From Gorsachius magnificus (taxonomy: Eukaryota > Chordata > Aves > Pelecaniformes > Ardeidae): a stretch of 64,000 bases of DNA. Of this stretch, positions 39,801 to 47,679 are shown piece by piece. Numbering within the stretch: position 1 is the first letter of the stretch; every line of letters begins with the position of its first letter. The stretch spans positions 23,222,213 to 23,286,212 of the forward strand of contig CM067089.1 in assembly GCA_034008185.1 (NCBI GenBank), given 5' to 3'. The position numbers and the translations under genes are program-made. The notes beneath the pieces are model-generated. The model was not told where the DNA came from. It made no database searches and was given only the letters and a program-made list of their open reading frames with translations.

Positions 39801-42800
39801 GCTGCTTAATTTAAAAAATAAGCATATGGCTGCCGGCATACAATTTGTGAATTCTGCCACTCTACCTGTCACTTCCAAGTTTATAATAGCATACTGCACA
39901 CTTCAGCAAGACATCAAAAGCAAGGATTTTATTAACAAAACTAAACACTCCTCAACCCAATGTCTGCTATTAATAGATATATTCCAGAGATCCTACCATC
40001 TTCCACTCTTACTATAGCGCTTTCCCCTCTCATACTGGTACTGCTAATCCAGATGTATCTTTGTCCAGAGTTCATCTTTCACTACCAGTTCTACAAAGGT
40101 TCATCCTCTTCTTTTTCCTATAACATCTTCCCAACCCCCTCCCCCCCCCCTTTTTCAGTACTCTCATTCAGAAAAAACCTTTACCTATTACCTTTAAACT
40201 AAAACCTCTCAACTCTGCCTCAGAGTCCATCTACTTTCATTCAAATGGCAAAACCTGTTTGATCTCCTGGTATTTCCTTGCCATATCTTGCCGTTAGGTT
40301 AAACCCCAGAACAGCAAAAGCTTACATTCATGATAATTTCCTAAATCCTTTTCTTTCTTGTCCTCAGCTACCAAAGAACGCCAACAATCACTTGGCATGA
40401 TCCAAGAATTCAAATTATTTCTCTCACAGAACTTAGAGAACTCAAACCAGATCATGCCTAAATCTTGCCACTTCCCTATAAGGAAGGGGATATATTTAAT
40501 ACTCCATGTTTTCTTTGTCTGGATAGCTGTGTTTCTTACTTTGGATGTGCTATCTTGCTCCTAACCCACTGTTATATCCTCTTCTGATGATACTGCTGTA
40601 AATATTCTGTCTCATCATTTCAACAGATATGTTTTGAGACAAATTTTGCTTCAGAAGGAAATTACTTAGCTTTCATGCTGCAATAGCCCTTTCATTGCTA
40701 TTATTTTGCAAGGGAAAACCCCTAGAAGCAGTCCAAAAACTAACTAGATAACCCATTTTAAGCCTGTCTCTATGAAAGCACCTGTAAAGTCAGTTAACAG
40801 TAGCAAGACAGCTCTTATACTACAAATATTGCCTGTGATCTTCAGATTATCTTAATTTAAACCTTGAACATTCTGCCATATCTATAAGATATGCTGTCTG
40901 TCCTTTTCATTAACGTACACAGAATTCATGACACAAATTCTCCAACAATGAATTTAAATATTTAGTTACAATTCATTCGTGATCAAAGAAAATGTCTCAG
41001 TCCCAATTTCAGAAAGAAAAAATCACTGCTCAGGAAGATTAAAGCATATTTTCATCATGTTTGCATCATGTCCATTTGTTCCACAAGGTTAGAGGGAGCC
41101 ATGGGTTCGAAGTAGTAGAAAGGAGGGCACACGCACACATACAAAAAAAACAAACAAAAAAAAAAAGAGAGCGAGAGAAGCACTTCGAATTAATGGGTAG
41201 AGACAAATGAAGACATATGATCACACAATTTACTCAAGTACATAACAGTACTCAGAATCAGAGCTAGCATCTAGATCTTACAGTCCAGGCAGCATCTATG
41301 ACAGTCAGTTATTGTATCTGCATCTACAAACAGAATTGATTTTTTTTTTTAAAACAGAGACCACAAAGAGCTGAGCCATTTAATGCAGACATCAATATTT
41401 ACAGTAGAAAATACCTTTTAGTCTTATATAATAAACAGTTCTGAACAGAAAGGCTTAAACCTAAATGGCCTTCTCCACGCTAAAATTGAAAGTACCTCTG
41501 AAGGAAAGGTAACTTCTGAAGAGCATACTAACTGTATACAGTATGATATTTATAAACCAAATTATAAATTAGAAAAAACAAAGCAAACTGATGTTTTACT
41601 GGCTGAATTAATCTTTCAAACAGCGTACAGGGTCACAACGATCCGGACTCCATCAATAAGAGTCCTTGTATCTGAAACTTTACCTACAATATTTTTACAA
41701 TTTATAGGCTTGAACACATTTTAAAAACAGTATTAATCACGTCTTGGGCCTATATCTATCAGATTTACCTTTGCTCTCACACATTCCCAGAAGCAAGTTT
41801 GATTACACATATTAATCAAATATAAGAAATATTTTTATTTAATTATTTTTTAAAAAATGGTTTTATTTCCAACTTTTACCTTAAGGGCACAGAAGATGCA
41901 AGAATCGCCCATACACTTGTGCGTTGTGATTTGCCGGAAACTGCGGCGAAAAATGTCCAGGTGCCAGAGAACCTGAAGCACAAAAAGGGGCATAGACAAT
42001 TTTATGAATATATAAAATAAAACACTGCATAAAGCTCTGACTAAAACTGCACATGCTAAATAATCCCAGAACTACACCAATGCCAGAGAACGTCACTTTT
42101 AAAACAGGATGCCTTTTATCTAACTGCAGGTTGACATTTTCATCCTTTCTTCCTCACATACATTAATTTACAGTAGGACATGCCTCTGAATTTCTTGCCA
42201 TGTGCTTTTAGATTAAAACACTAGTTTCTTTGTCCATGTGGCAATACCAGCTTAAACAGCACTTGCCCTGATGGCTCCCCTGCGCTGGCACCATGGCCAG
42301 CCATTGTGCAGCCATGCTGTGAGGCTGGGGCAGAGCTGCCAAGGACACCCCATGAAACTCGCCTGTCCTTCCACCTCCTGGGAAGCCCCCTTGTTCTGAG
42401 CAAAAGCCCAAACACTGGAAAAATGAAGCACCAACAGCATATATGTTAACAAGTTCTTGCAAGTCAAAACAATAAATTACTAAAAGCCGTTATGCCCAAT
42501 ACTATCATTAGTAAGTGTATTCACATGCCACAATTACTGGCGGATTTCTAACCCTAACCTGTGTGGGCAGTTATACCTTTCTCTCAGGACAGGTATGGTG
42601 ATAACACCAGGTATATGACCAGGTATGGTCACAGTGTATAAAAGCAAGCAGGCTTTTGTATGTTCTCCTGGCAACAGCAAGAGGCAACATTTGCTGTAAC
42701 AGCATCAAATTTTATTCTTAAATTTTACCACTAAATCTGTGCAATCTTGGGCAATTATCTAAATTCTTACCTGTAAAATAGCAACAACACTGATCTCTGA

Positions 42801-44259
42801 GGTGCTTCACAGTCAGCTCATATATAAATGTGGTCAGTGCTGGCTATTTCAGCTTCAGCTAACAATAACTGGACTTTCTTGTAAGCCTGAGAGCCACCAG
42901 CCTTTCAGGAGGCAGAAGGTTGCACTGAAAGAAGCCCTGACCTAAATCATGTCCTGCCAGGTTCCAGACAGAGCGGCAAGGTCCAGGCTGGCATCCGACT
43001 GGCTTAATGCTTCGTTAGCCTACACAGAAGGATCAAACTTCTTATTTCCGATTAATCTGTCCAGAGTAACTTGTTAGAAAAAATTCAGCACTCTGAAAAA
43101 AGTTGTGCTGTTTTCAAGAAGTGTTTCCAGCTGGAACAATTTGTTAACTAAACCACAGCACACAGATTATCTAAATGTATTACCTAACATTATATTTTAA
43201 AACACATTTATTGAATATTTAATCTGTAAAGTTTCCCAAACTTCAGAATTGTCGTGGCTATGTTTATACTCAAACTCTTCCTATAATTAAGGGCCTGGGA
43301 GGCAACATAAGCCTTGGAACTCTCCGATTACACACAACATTCCTGAAGAACTACTGCAGACTTCACAAAAGGACAAAAAAAATAATACATTTAGGAACGA
43401 GTCCAATTTTTCATTGTAATTGCCTTTGGTTTATTTAATTTTACAAAAATAATAGTAAGGAGCAACAAACATTAAAGAACCTCTCAGATTAACATTGAAT
43501 TAAAAAATTAAGTTAAAAATTAAAATTAAAAAAACGGAAGTATATATTTTATTAAATGATTACCAACTTGTGGTTGGTTGCTTTGGTTTTTTTTTTTAAA
43601 TTCACCTTTGACTAAATATTTTTTGTATCCTATCTCTCTTGAGCTTTAGAAGAAAACGGTTTATGTAGAAGACTAAAGGCCGGATCATAGGCTTTCACCT
43701 TCACGTATGGCATGCAGCTGATGCTAGGCACGACTTAATTCTGACCCAGGTTCAGTAACTGAGTATTAGGAGGCAGCCAGTGATTACACCTTACAACTTA
43801 ACACAATCAATTAATACAGTACATCACTGTAAACCCCACTTTTCTTGTAATAAATTCCTTTTGTACCCAGTCCTGTATTTTATGGCATGTTAAGCCTATT
43901 GAGGGCCACTGGTGTTTCTACTTGTATTATTTGCATCATGAGGGTGTCTTGAAACCTGAAGTTAGCTGAAGTTAGCTGAGAACCTAATCGTACCCATGGA
44001 AAAAAAAAAACCCCACAGTGTCACAGTCTGTGCTACATAGGCAAGTCACGTGAAGGGAGGGAACCTGATGAGGAGAAAGGGTTTTAAACATTTTTTTACT
44101 ATGTGCTCTTACCTGTAGCGCACTATTCAGGAAGCAACTGTTCTGTCCTGGCTCATTGCTGAGACCTTTACTGGGTGCTATTGAAGTTGTATTTCGTGGA
44201 GTAAACATGCCCTGTACATTCCCCCGACCCACAGAAAAGTAATTTCTTTTCCAAGACAT
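1..44259 (-). CDS. USP54: USP54, ubiquitin-specific peptidase 54 (coding exons 1-18, 3' end cut by window edge)
   Basis: Spliced coding region read right to left. Coding parts are 44259-44113, 41972-41880, 31766-31632, 29334-29221, 29059-28979, 26684-26579, 23198-23052, 21654-21505, 19997-19829, 16560-16390, 12332-12201, 11893-11513, 10012-9778, 8935-8796, 7669-7496, 4429-4310, 3163-2971 and 809-1. Every junction except exon 5 to 6 keeps phase. The product is a USP-family deubiquitinase: Cys box in exon 1, His box in exon 8, then a long Ser-rich tail. The identity rests on near-complete agreement with mammalian USP54 as I remember it, including the N-terminus MSWKRNYFS and the tail motif VRSLAEQFQ near the left edge. 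USP53 is the closest paralogue but is much more diverged. USP53 and USP54 were long listed as inactive; later biochemistry reported activity specific for K63-linked ubiquitin chains. About 500 C-terminal residues lie outside the window. Confidence 0.96.
810..2970 (-). other. USP54: USP54 intron 17
   Basis: A 2.2 kb phase 2 intron. It is A/T-rich, unique-looking sequence; no repeat family, RNA gene or extra exon was recognised. Confidence 0.9.
2971..3163 (-). CDS. USP54: USP54 coding exon 17 (helical module end, Pro/Gln-rich tail, residues 833-897)
   Basis: This is a 193-base exon, phase 1 in and phase 2 out, between a gcattttag acceptor and an ACAAG|gtagtc donor. It encodes [39 protein letters not shown], and a Gln/Pro-rich end ([16 protein letters not shown]). 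The first half completes the helical module of exon 16. The Pro-rich segment is G+C-rich in DNA and differs from mammals. Confidence 0.95.
3164..4309 (-). other. USP54: USP54 intron 16
   Basis: A 1.1 kb phase 1 intron. It has an A-rich stretch around 3209-3240 and an A run at about 3379-3392. Nothing else recognised. Confidence 0.9.
4310..4429 (-). CDS. USP54: USP54 coding exon 16 (helical module, residues 793-833)
   Basis: This is a 120-base phase 1-1 exon between a cattgcag acceptor and a ATAT|gtaagt donor. It encodes [20 protein letters not shown] and [18 protein letters not shown]. The pattern of two amphipathic helices around [15 protein letters not shown] resembles the hairpin of MIT or TPR helices. 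That resemblance is mine by eye, not a database result. Confidence 0.95.
4430..7495 (-). other. USP54: USP54 intron 15
   Basis: A 3.1 kb phase 1 intron. Most is A/T-rich. A more G+C-rich segment lies at about 6300-6700, without a conserved reading frame or a repeat that I can name. Confidence 0.9.
7496..7669 (-). CDS. USP54: USP54 coding exon 15 (coiled coil, residues 735-793)
   Basis: This is a 174-base phase 1-1 exon between a tttggaag acceptor and a CAGG|gtaact donor. It encodes [20 protein letters not shown] followed by [10 protein letters not shown], a highly charged heptad-like run predicted to be a coiled coil, then [17 protein letters not shown]. It is nearly identical to mammalian USP54, which suggests a conserved partner-binding or dimer surface (inference). 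Confidence 0.96.
7670..8795 (-). other. USP54: USP54 intron 14
   Basis: A 1.1 kb phase 1 intron; nothing recognised in it. Confidence 0.9.
8796..8935 (-). CDS. USP54: USP54 coding exon 14 (linker, residues 688-735)
   Basis: This is a 140-base exon, phase 2 in and phase 1 out, between a tttttggag acceptor and an AATG|gtaaaa donor. It encodes [20 protein letters not shown] and [14 protein letters not shown], matching mammalian USP54. The last part (ANSPHTIGN) is poorly conserved. Confidence 0.94.
8936..9777 (-). other. USP54: USP54 intron 13
   Basis: A 0.84 kb phase 2 intron with an A run near 9047-9059; nothing else recognised. Confidence 0.9.
9778..10012 (-). CDS. USP54: USP54 coding exon 13 (linker, residues 610-688)
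   Basis: This is a 235-base exon, phase 1 in and phase 2 out, between a tcttgacag acceptor and a CACAG|gtagat donor. It encodes [20 protein letters not shown], a middle part that differs from mammals, and the conserved [19 protein letters not shown] and SPVSLD. The ESGYESS motif also occurs in USP53. Confidence 0.95.
10013..11512 (-). other. USP54: USP54 intron 12
   Basis: A 1.5 kb phase 1 intron. It has short C runs near 10153-10160 and 10255-10261 and a pyrimidine-rich stretch at about 10530-10680. No gene or repeat family recognised. Confidence 0.9.
11513..11893 (-). CDS. USP54: USP54 coding exon 12 (linker with conserved [12 protein letters not shown] motif, residues 483-610)
   Basis: This is a 381-base phase 1-1 exon between a aactgcag acceptor and a GCAG|gtaaga donor. 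It starts [18 protein letters not shown], continues [18 protein letters not shown], and ends with the conserved block [18 protein letters not shown] and [16 protein letters not shown]. The last block is related to a segment of USP53 (W-K/R-P-x-R-E-x-LN-x-DSIFS), so it is a family motif outside the catalytic domain; its function is not known to me. Confidence 0.96.
11986..12078. repeat. A/C-rich low-complexity block in intron 11
   Basis: The plus strand is nearly all A and C with repeated aaacc and aac units. The USP54 transcript therefore reads U/G-rich here. Confidence 0.85.
12199..12200 (-). promoter_or_regulatory. GC splice donor of intron 11
   Basis: The exon-intron junction reads GAAG|gcaagt, matching the usual GC-AG donor except at the first intron base pair partner. 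It is required to join codon phase 1 of exon 11 to exon 12, whose acceptor and frame are clear. Confidence 0.85.
12201..12332 (-). CDS. USP54: USP54 coding exon 11 (basic patch, residues 439-483; GC donor)
   Basis: This is a 132-base phase 1-1 exon after a gcttccag acceptor. It encodes [20 protein letters not shown], then [14 protein letters not shown] and SGYHSEG. The Arg/Ser/Lys run could act as a nuclear-localisation or phosphorylation patch (inference). The donor is GAAG|gcaagt, the standard form of a GC-AG intron, and no GT alternative fits the phase. The exon can be skipped without breaking the frame. Confidence 0.93.
12333..16389 (-). other. USP54: USP54 intron 10
   Basis: A 4.1 kb phase 1 intron. 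Mostly A/T-rich unique sequence, except for a more G+C-rich, coding-like island at about 14500-14790 that is described under findings. Confidence 0.88.
16390..16560 (-). CDS. USP54: USP54 coding exon 10 (Ser-rich linker, residues 382-439)
   Basis: This is a 171-base phase 1-1 exon between a ccctag acceptor and an ACAG|gtagct donor. It encodes [20 protein letters not shown] and [18 protein letters not shown], a strongly conserved but probably disordered Ser/Asp-rich segment. Because both ends are phase 1, skipping would keep the frame. Confidence 0.95.
16561..19828 (-). other. USP54: USP54 intron 9
   Basis: A 3.3 kb phase 1 intron; A/T-rich with no recognised gene, repeat family or RNA. Confidence 0.9.
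19829..19997 (-). CDS. USP54: USP54 coding exon 9 (end of catalytic domain, residues 326-382)
   Basis: This is a 169-base exon, phase 0 in and phase 1 out, between an aattcag acceptor and a TCGG|gtaagc donor. It encodes [20 protein letters not shown] and [18 protein letters not shown], the last strand of the USP fold, then the start of the linker ([12 protein letters not shown]). The IG-x-KWKDVV-x-KCI pattern is shared with USP53. Confidence 0.96.
19998..21504 (-). other. USP54: USP54 intron 8
   Basis: A 1.5 kb phase 0 intron. It has an A-rich low-complexity stretch at about 20499-20525; nothing else recognised. Confidence 0.9.
21505..21654 (-). CDS. USP54: USP54 coding exon 8 (His box, residues 276-325)
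   Basis: This is a 150-base phase 0-0 exon between a cttgaag acceptor and a GAG|gtgaga donor. It contains the USP His box [11 protein letters not shown], with His302 as the predicted general base, and WMYFDDAHV, with Asp319/Asp320 in the position of the third triad residue. Together with Cys42 the full set of catalytic residues is present, so the sequence gives no reason to call the protein inactive. Confidence 0.96.
21655..23051 (-). other. USP54: USP54 intron 7
   Basis: A 1.4 kb phase 0 intron with no recognised element. Confidence 0.9.
23052..23198 (-). CDS. USP54: USP54 coding exon 7 (catalytic domain, residues 227-275)
   Basis: This is a 147-base phase 0-0 exon between a tcctcag acceptor and a GAT|gtgaga donor. 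It starts [14 protein letters not shown] and runs through [15 protein letters not shown] to LGTCLKLGD. This is the USP core beta segment, with the conserved Leu-Val-Trp-Asp strand. It is nearly identical to mammalian USP54 and clearly distinct from the paralogue USP53 in the [12 protein letters not shown] stretch. Confidence 0.96.
23199..26578 (-). other. USP54: USP54 intron 6
   Basis: A 3.4 kb phase 0 intron. It holds a G-rich stretch at 24047-24073 (plus strand), a G run at about 24961-24968 and an A run near 25252-25264. No gene recognised. Confidence 0.9.
24047..24073 (+). repeat. G-rich stretch in intron 6
   Basis: A run of 7 G is followed by shorter G runs up to the GGG before acacag. 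This is a local composition feature that could fold as a quadruplex; no other meaning is visible. Confidence 0.7.
26579..26684 (-). CDS. USP54: USP54 coding exon 6 (catalytic domain, residues 191-226)
   Basis: This is a 106-base exon entered at the third base of a codon and left in phase 0. The acceptor is tatacttaag after a T-rich tract; the donor CCA|gttagt is a weaker but acceptable match. It encodes [13 protein letters not shown] and [15 protein letters not shown]. Cys225 at the end, together with Cys229 from exon 7, makes a Cys-Pro-Ser-Asn-Cys pair that probably completes the zinc site started in exon 5. Confidence 0.94.
26685..28978 (-). other. USP54: USP54 intron 5
   Basis: A 2.3 kb intron. 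Its donor-side half is largely filled by a decayed CR1 copy in the opposite orientation to the gene. The donor itself is uncertain (see exon 5). Confidence 0.8.
27790..28770 (+). mobile_element. CR1 LINE fragment (reverse transcriptase C-terminal part and 3' UTR), decayed
   Basis: The plus strand encodes a broken non-LTR reverse transcriptase. The clearest piece, at 28198-28506, carries [20 protein letters not shown], the Phe-Ala-Asp-Asp catalytic motif region of CR1, then [20 protein letters not shown]. After a gap the 3' UTR-like part follows, ending near the degenerate ...ggtcctttccagcataaatg before a T run at about 28766. Stops and deletions interrupt the frame, so it is an old inactive copy. 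It lies antisense in USP54 intron 5 and ends about 200 bases from exon 5. The left boundary is approximate. Confidence 0.88.
28979..29059 (-). CDS. USP54: USP54 coding exon 5 (zinc-ribbon part); 3' end does not fit the reading phase
   Basis: The acceptor tctctttag is clear, and the exon encodes [15 protein letters not shown] and QMVHYIS (residues 164 onward), with Cys164, Cys166 and Cys169 of the expected zinc ribbon. The 3' end is odd. The position homologous to the mammalian junction gives 81 bases (phase 0), but exon 6 begins with the third base of a codon and needs phase 2, so 83 bases are expected. The local residues read QPTL where mammals have TTSLC. The donor there is CTG|gttttt, a poor match. 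A second weak donor at 28944 (GGG|gtttaa) would restore phase with about 11 extra residues. Two lost bases, a sequencing error or an altered donor are all possible. The 5' part is certain; the 3' boundary is not. Confidence 0.75.
29221..29334 (-). CDS. USP54: USP54 coding exon 4 (catalytic domain, residues 126-163)
   Basis: This is a 114-base phase 0-0 exon between a ggctag acceptor and a CAG|gtgagg donor. It begins [14 protein letters not shown] and ends KFAMTLFEQ. The match to mammalian USP54 is close over the whole exon. The following intron is only 161 bases (29060-29220), the shortest in the window. Confidence 0.95.
29335..31631 (-). other. USP54: USP54 intron 3
   Basis: A 2.3 kb phase 0 intron with no recognised element. 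Confidence 0.9.
31632..31766 (-). CDS. USP54: USP54 coding exon 3 (catalytic domain, residues 81-125)
   Basis: This is a 135-base phase 0-0 exon between an acttag-type acceptor (ctag at 31770-31767) and a TTT|gtgagt donor. It encodes 45 residues starting [12 protein letters not shown] and containing the stretch [15 protein letters not shown], which corresponds to the USP segment before the helix of the thumb/palm subdomain. It agrees closely with mammalian USP54. Confidence 0.95.
33464..33521. repeat. Perfect 29-base tandem duplication
   Basis: Two identical 29-base units lie head to tail at 33464-33492 and 33493-33521, each beginning ttctgcttcagcacttt. It lies in USP54 intron 2. Confidence 0.97.
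34323..34413 (+). repeat. G-run clusters with quadruplex potential
   Basis: G runs of 7, 3 and 7 occur at 34323-34347. After a T-rich stretch, runs of 7, 5 and 4 separated by single T bases occur at 34396-34413. They are on the plus strand, which is the template strand for USP54 transcription. Confidence 0.85.
41880..41972 (-). CDS. USP54: USP54 coding exon 2 (catalytic domain, residues 50-80)
   Basis: This is a 93-base phase 0-0 exon between a gcttcag acceptor and an AAG|gtaaaa donor. It encodes the helix after the Cys box ([12 protein letters not shown]) and a Cys-rich loop, [13 protein letters not shown], with Cys69, Cys74 and Cys77. The sequence is nearly identical to mammalian USP54. 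Intron 2 after it is the longest in the window, about 10 kb. Confidence 0.95.
41973..44112 (-). other. USP54: USP54 intron 1 (between coding exons 1 and 2)
   Basis: A 2.1 kb phase 0 intron. A G+C-rich segment at about 42240-42420 stands out from A/T-rich surroundings but shows no splice-bounded conserved frame and no repeat I can name. Confidence 0.9.
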
Positions 44260-44272
44260 CTTCCACTTTCAG
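44113..44272 (-). CDS. USP54: USP54 coding exon 1 (start codon, catalytic Cys box)
   Basis: The ATG is at 44259-44257 with A at -3, and 49 codons follow to a CTACAG|gtaaga donor at 44113. Residues 37-49 form the USP Cys box ([13 protein letters not shown]), and Cys42 is the predicted nucleophile. The start agrees with the mammalian N-terminus. Thirteen bases upstream of the ATG a pyrimidine-containing stretch ends in ctacag (44278-44273), so the exon probably begins at 44272 and an untranslated exon lies further right. The acceptor is an inference; the coding part is secure. Confidence 0.94.
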
Positions 44273-44274
44273 CT
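44273..44274 (-). promoter_or_regulatory. Putative splice acceptor of the start-codon exon
   Basis: On the minus strand the bases before the start codon read ...ttctacag, then 13 bases, then ATG. The tract upstream is moderately pyrimidine-rich. If used, it leaves a 13-base 5' UTR in this exon and implies at least one untranslated exon to the right. No transcript evidence is available here. Confidence 0.55.
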
Positions 44275-44278
44275 GTAG

Positions 44279-47200
44279 AATATGCAGGTTTAGGCTGGCA
44301 GAGTATTTGACTTGATCAGACCCTTCCTTTCTTTCACCAAAATTCAAAACTGGAACAACATCCAATCTTCTTTAAATTATAGTTTAAAACAGAATTTAGC
44401 CTTTCATAAGGGCACAAGCAGTTTGCTTCTTTTAAATCCAGTCCAGGATGCTATTCTTCATTTGATGCTTATGCATGCAAAAACTGCTTTTACAAGCAGC
44501 CACATACAAAGTTTGCAAAGGGAAAGAATCCATGGTCATGCAAGTTCATCTGTTATGCTGCTTCTCCCTTTTCCAAACAGGCAGTGACTTCAGGGAACAA
44601 ATGGCAAATTAAGGAGGTCCCGGAATCGAGAGGAGAAACCAACAGCTACCCCCCACCCCCCAAAAAACCCAGCTTCTCTAATCCTTTTATAATCCTCCTG
44701 CAGAGGATGGGAAAAATCCAATTAGTAAGGAAGCAGAGAAACCAAAACCAAAATAAAACCTTAGCAGCTGCCTTTCAGTTTCTTCTATCTTGGGTGATGA
44801 AAGAGACATTATCCTCACAGGGGAAAAAGCAGCAATTCCAAACCTTGACAGTGAAGAGCTTTAAAGCAGCAAATAGTCTCCGATACAGTTCTTCCAATTC
44901 TGTGTGCGATCTTTAAAAGTTTCTTCTCCTGATCCTCCTTTTGCAATCGGAATGCCCGGCTGTGCCAGAAAGCTTGAGAGAGAAAAATAATCAAAGGCTT
45001 GCGTCATTTAATTACTCTCTTGGTTTTGTGGTGTTCTGCCAAGACCAGTGTTGCCTCACCTCCCACAATACACTGAATCTTCTGAGACAAAGCAAAAAAT
45101 ACAAACCTTCCTCCACCCAAAAAATAAAATAACATGGAAAAGAACACAGAATTCCGAGAAAGGTATGTAGGAGCAAAAGGGCTGGAGTATGTTAGAAGGG
45201 TTAAGAAGGAAGTTAGATTAAAAAAGAAGTAGTAACATTCCTGTGAACTCCATGGCAGTTTTCATATGTACCCTTTACAGACCCGAAGTGTTAAATTTCT
45301 TTACGATATCTTAGTCATTCAAACAGTAGCACAAGGATTTGTGAGTCTATGAATACATACTAGCATGTTGTCCACCCTAGAACTGGGATTTTGCAGTGAA
45401 CTTGGAAGGCTGAGAAGACGAAGGCACAAAGGCTCTCCCCTGACTTAGAAGAATTTGATCTAAGAAATTCCTAGAAACAGGAACTACAAGATTCATGGTG
45501 AAACATTTTTTAGAGTTCTCACAAGTGTAGCCCACCTGTATTTACTTTACAGACAATTGCATAACATTTTCCAGGGACATCCCAAATTACATTTAGGATT
45601 ATCCTGGTTTTGATACACGTAACAACTGAATGTACCTATTACAGCTGGTATAAGCAAGATAGCTCTACTCCCATGTTCTGAAGTAGTAATTGCAGCATGA
45701 GGTCACTACACAATAGACGCATAGAGTTTGTGCATCAGCAAAAATTAACAAAGAGAATAATTCTTTACAAAGATATCCTGGGTATCTGTGAAGGCACATT
45801 TTTCACCTTCCACACAATTATAAATTTTTTACCTCCTGTCAAAACACAGAAAGAACTTCCTTAGCATCTGCGAATGTCTTACAGCAGCCTAACCCATTCC
45901 TTCTAGTAATATTTTGTTTGTAGTCCCATTAAACTCATTCACAAATATTAATGAAGTCTCAGCACTGCTGTAAGGCAGGCAAATATCTATATACAGATTA
46001 ATATTCTTCTTGGTTGCCAGTGTGCCATGCAAAATTTTCAGATGCGCTTGCAAGCCTGCAGACACAGACCATTACCATGCCTGTCACGCAACATTCCTGA
46101 GCACTGAACGTATACAAGATACATTTCAAAGCAATTTCAGCCTCAGCCCCCTTTCTTTGCTCAATCCCTTAATGAACCATGAGCCAACCATACTGTGTGA
46201 GGTAATTCAGTTTCAAGCAGCAATTTAAGGACTCTGTAAACCAACACCACTTGCAATAGGTGCAGTGGCTAAGTCTGAGCTGCAGAGATGAGCTGAGGCA
46301 AGCAGGCTCTGTACTAAGTCACAAAAAAACCCCTGAGCCAAGCACTCTGCCTTCTTTCCACGGCACCTATGAAAAGATGGAAAATACAATCCAAAACATG
46401 CCCAAGATGCAGAGCTGTGAGCAGCGCCTACTCAATTTCAAAACAAGATTCTACTCTCAGAAGGGCTATAAAACTTTTAAGTACTTTTTGAGCCAAGCTG
46501 ATTCAGTTATAACAGAGTTAATACATTTTTTCTATTGATTTTTATTGTCTTGGAACCAGAATCAAATTAGAGGCTTTGTAGTTCTCCTGTCATTGCATCC
46601 AGACTATTGCAAGCTGTCCAGGATGCTCACAAGCTTACTACCTGCACAGCATTTGCACAGGCTTAGCAGAACCGACTGCTCACATGTCCACTCTGGTCGC
46701 TCACTGGAGCAAGCTCAGTCTACTCACTTGACTATGTGGCCTTTGCAGAGTTAGGAACAAGCAGGAAACACTTAAGCTGGTAACCACCCAGTTATGACAA
46801 AGCCAGATCTCCGAAGATAAATGGCAGCTTCACACTTTGCCAACCTCTAAAAACTTACCAAAGTTCTATAATAGCTACAAAATGAAATCCTAATTAATCT
46901 GAAATATATGTAAGACACTGTTCATATGGATTATTTACAGACCCGCTTAGTTTCTGCTCTACTGCAAAAAAAGGGCAACAAAAAGCAAGCAGGAAAAAAA
47001 ATTTTTGTAAAAACCAACCATCGTTAAAATACCCTGTTTTGTTTCCACCACCGCTGGCAAACCATCAGTAGAAAAAAGCTAAGCCTCCCATACTTTAAAC
47101 GTCCAACATACAATTGCTAAGAAAACAGCAGTGATCGTAAGGGAAGAGGAAAGCTACTGCTGCGCAAGCCTGTCAGCAGACGTAGGTCTTCTCCAAACAT

Positions 47201-47542
47201 CCTACTTCTCCCAGATACTGTGTGAGCTTGTAAGCGATCCCAACCACAGAACTAAAGAAAAACAAAATTTACTTTTGGAAATGAAATCACTATAATGCTC
47301 TGATGATGCATACCACAAGCTTCAGAGTATATAGTTATGTGAGAAGAAAATATTTTCATGTATTATTTCTGATTAAGGAAGTTTTTGAGAAAGACTGCTC
47401 TCCTATTAAGAACACAAAAAGCCAACAGCTTTTTAATAGTACAAGGAAAATCCCTACAATTTAATTGCCGATGGGGTTTCCCAGACTTTTGTAGCATTTT
47501 AAAGTTAGGTGACAACAACTGCAGCTCCACATAAATCTTGTA
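44279..47542. other. Upstream of the USP54 start exon: nothing recognised
   Basis: A/T-rich sequence without a conserved reading frame, repeat family or CpG-rich promoter. It is probably part of a 5' UTR intron if the acceptor at 44273 is real. Confidence 0.75.
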
Positions 47543-47660
47543 TAAAAAAAAACCCAAAAACCCACCACCAAAACCAAAACACCAAAAAACCAAAACACAC
47601 CCAAAACAGAAAAACAAACAAAAAAGAGAAAAAAACACCAAACACCCACAAAAAAACCCC
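47543..47660. repeat. A/C-rich low-complexity block next to a CR1 copy
   Basis: About 118 bases almost without G or T on the plus strand, made of irregular aaaacc and aaacac units. It ends about 20-35 bases before the truncated 5' end of the CR1 at 47680. Confidence 0.88.
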
Positions 47661-47679
47661 GCAGAGGACAGATTAAAAA

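Larger units (their letters stand above)
31767..41879 (-). other. USP54: USP54 intron 2
   Basis: A 10.1 kb phase 0 intron. It contains a perfect 29-base tandem duplication, two G-run clusters near 34.3-34.4 kb, a C run at 40135-40150 and an A-rich stretch at about 41143-41172. No coding exon or repeat family recognised. Confidence 0.9.

Noticed and set aside
1..44259. Identity as USP53 rather than USP54
   Set aside because: The catalytic-domain and linker residues (for example [19 protein letters not shown] and the exon 15-17 module) follow USP54; USP53 is clearly different at these sites.
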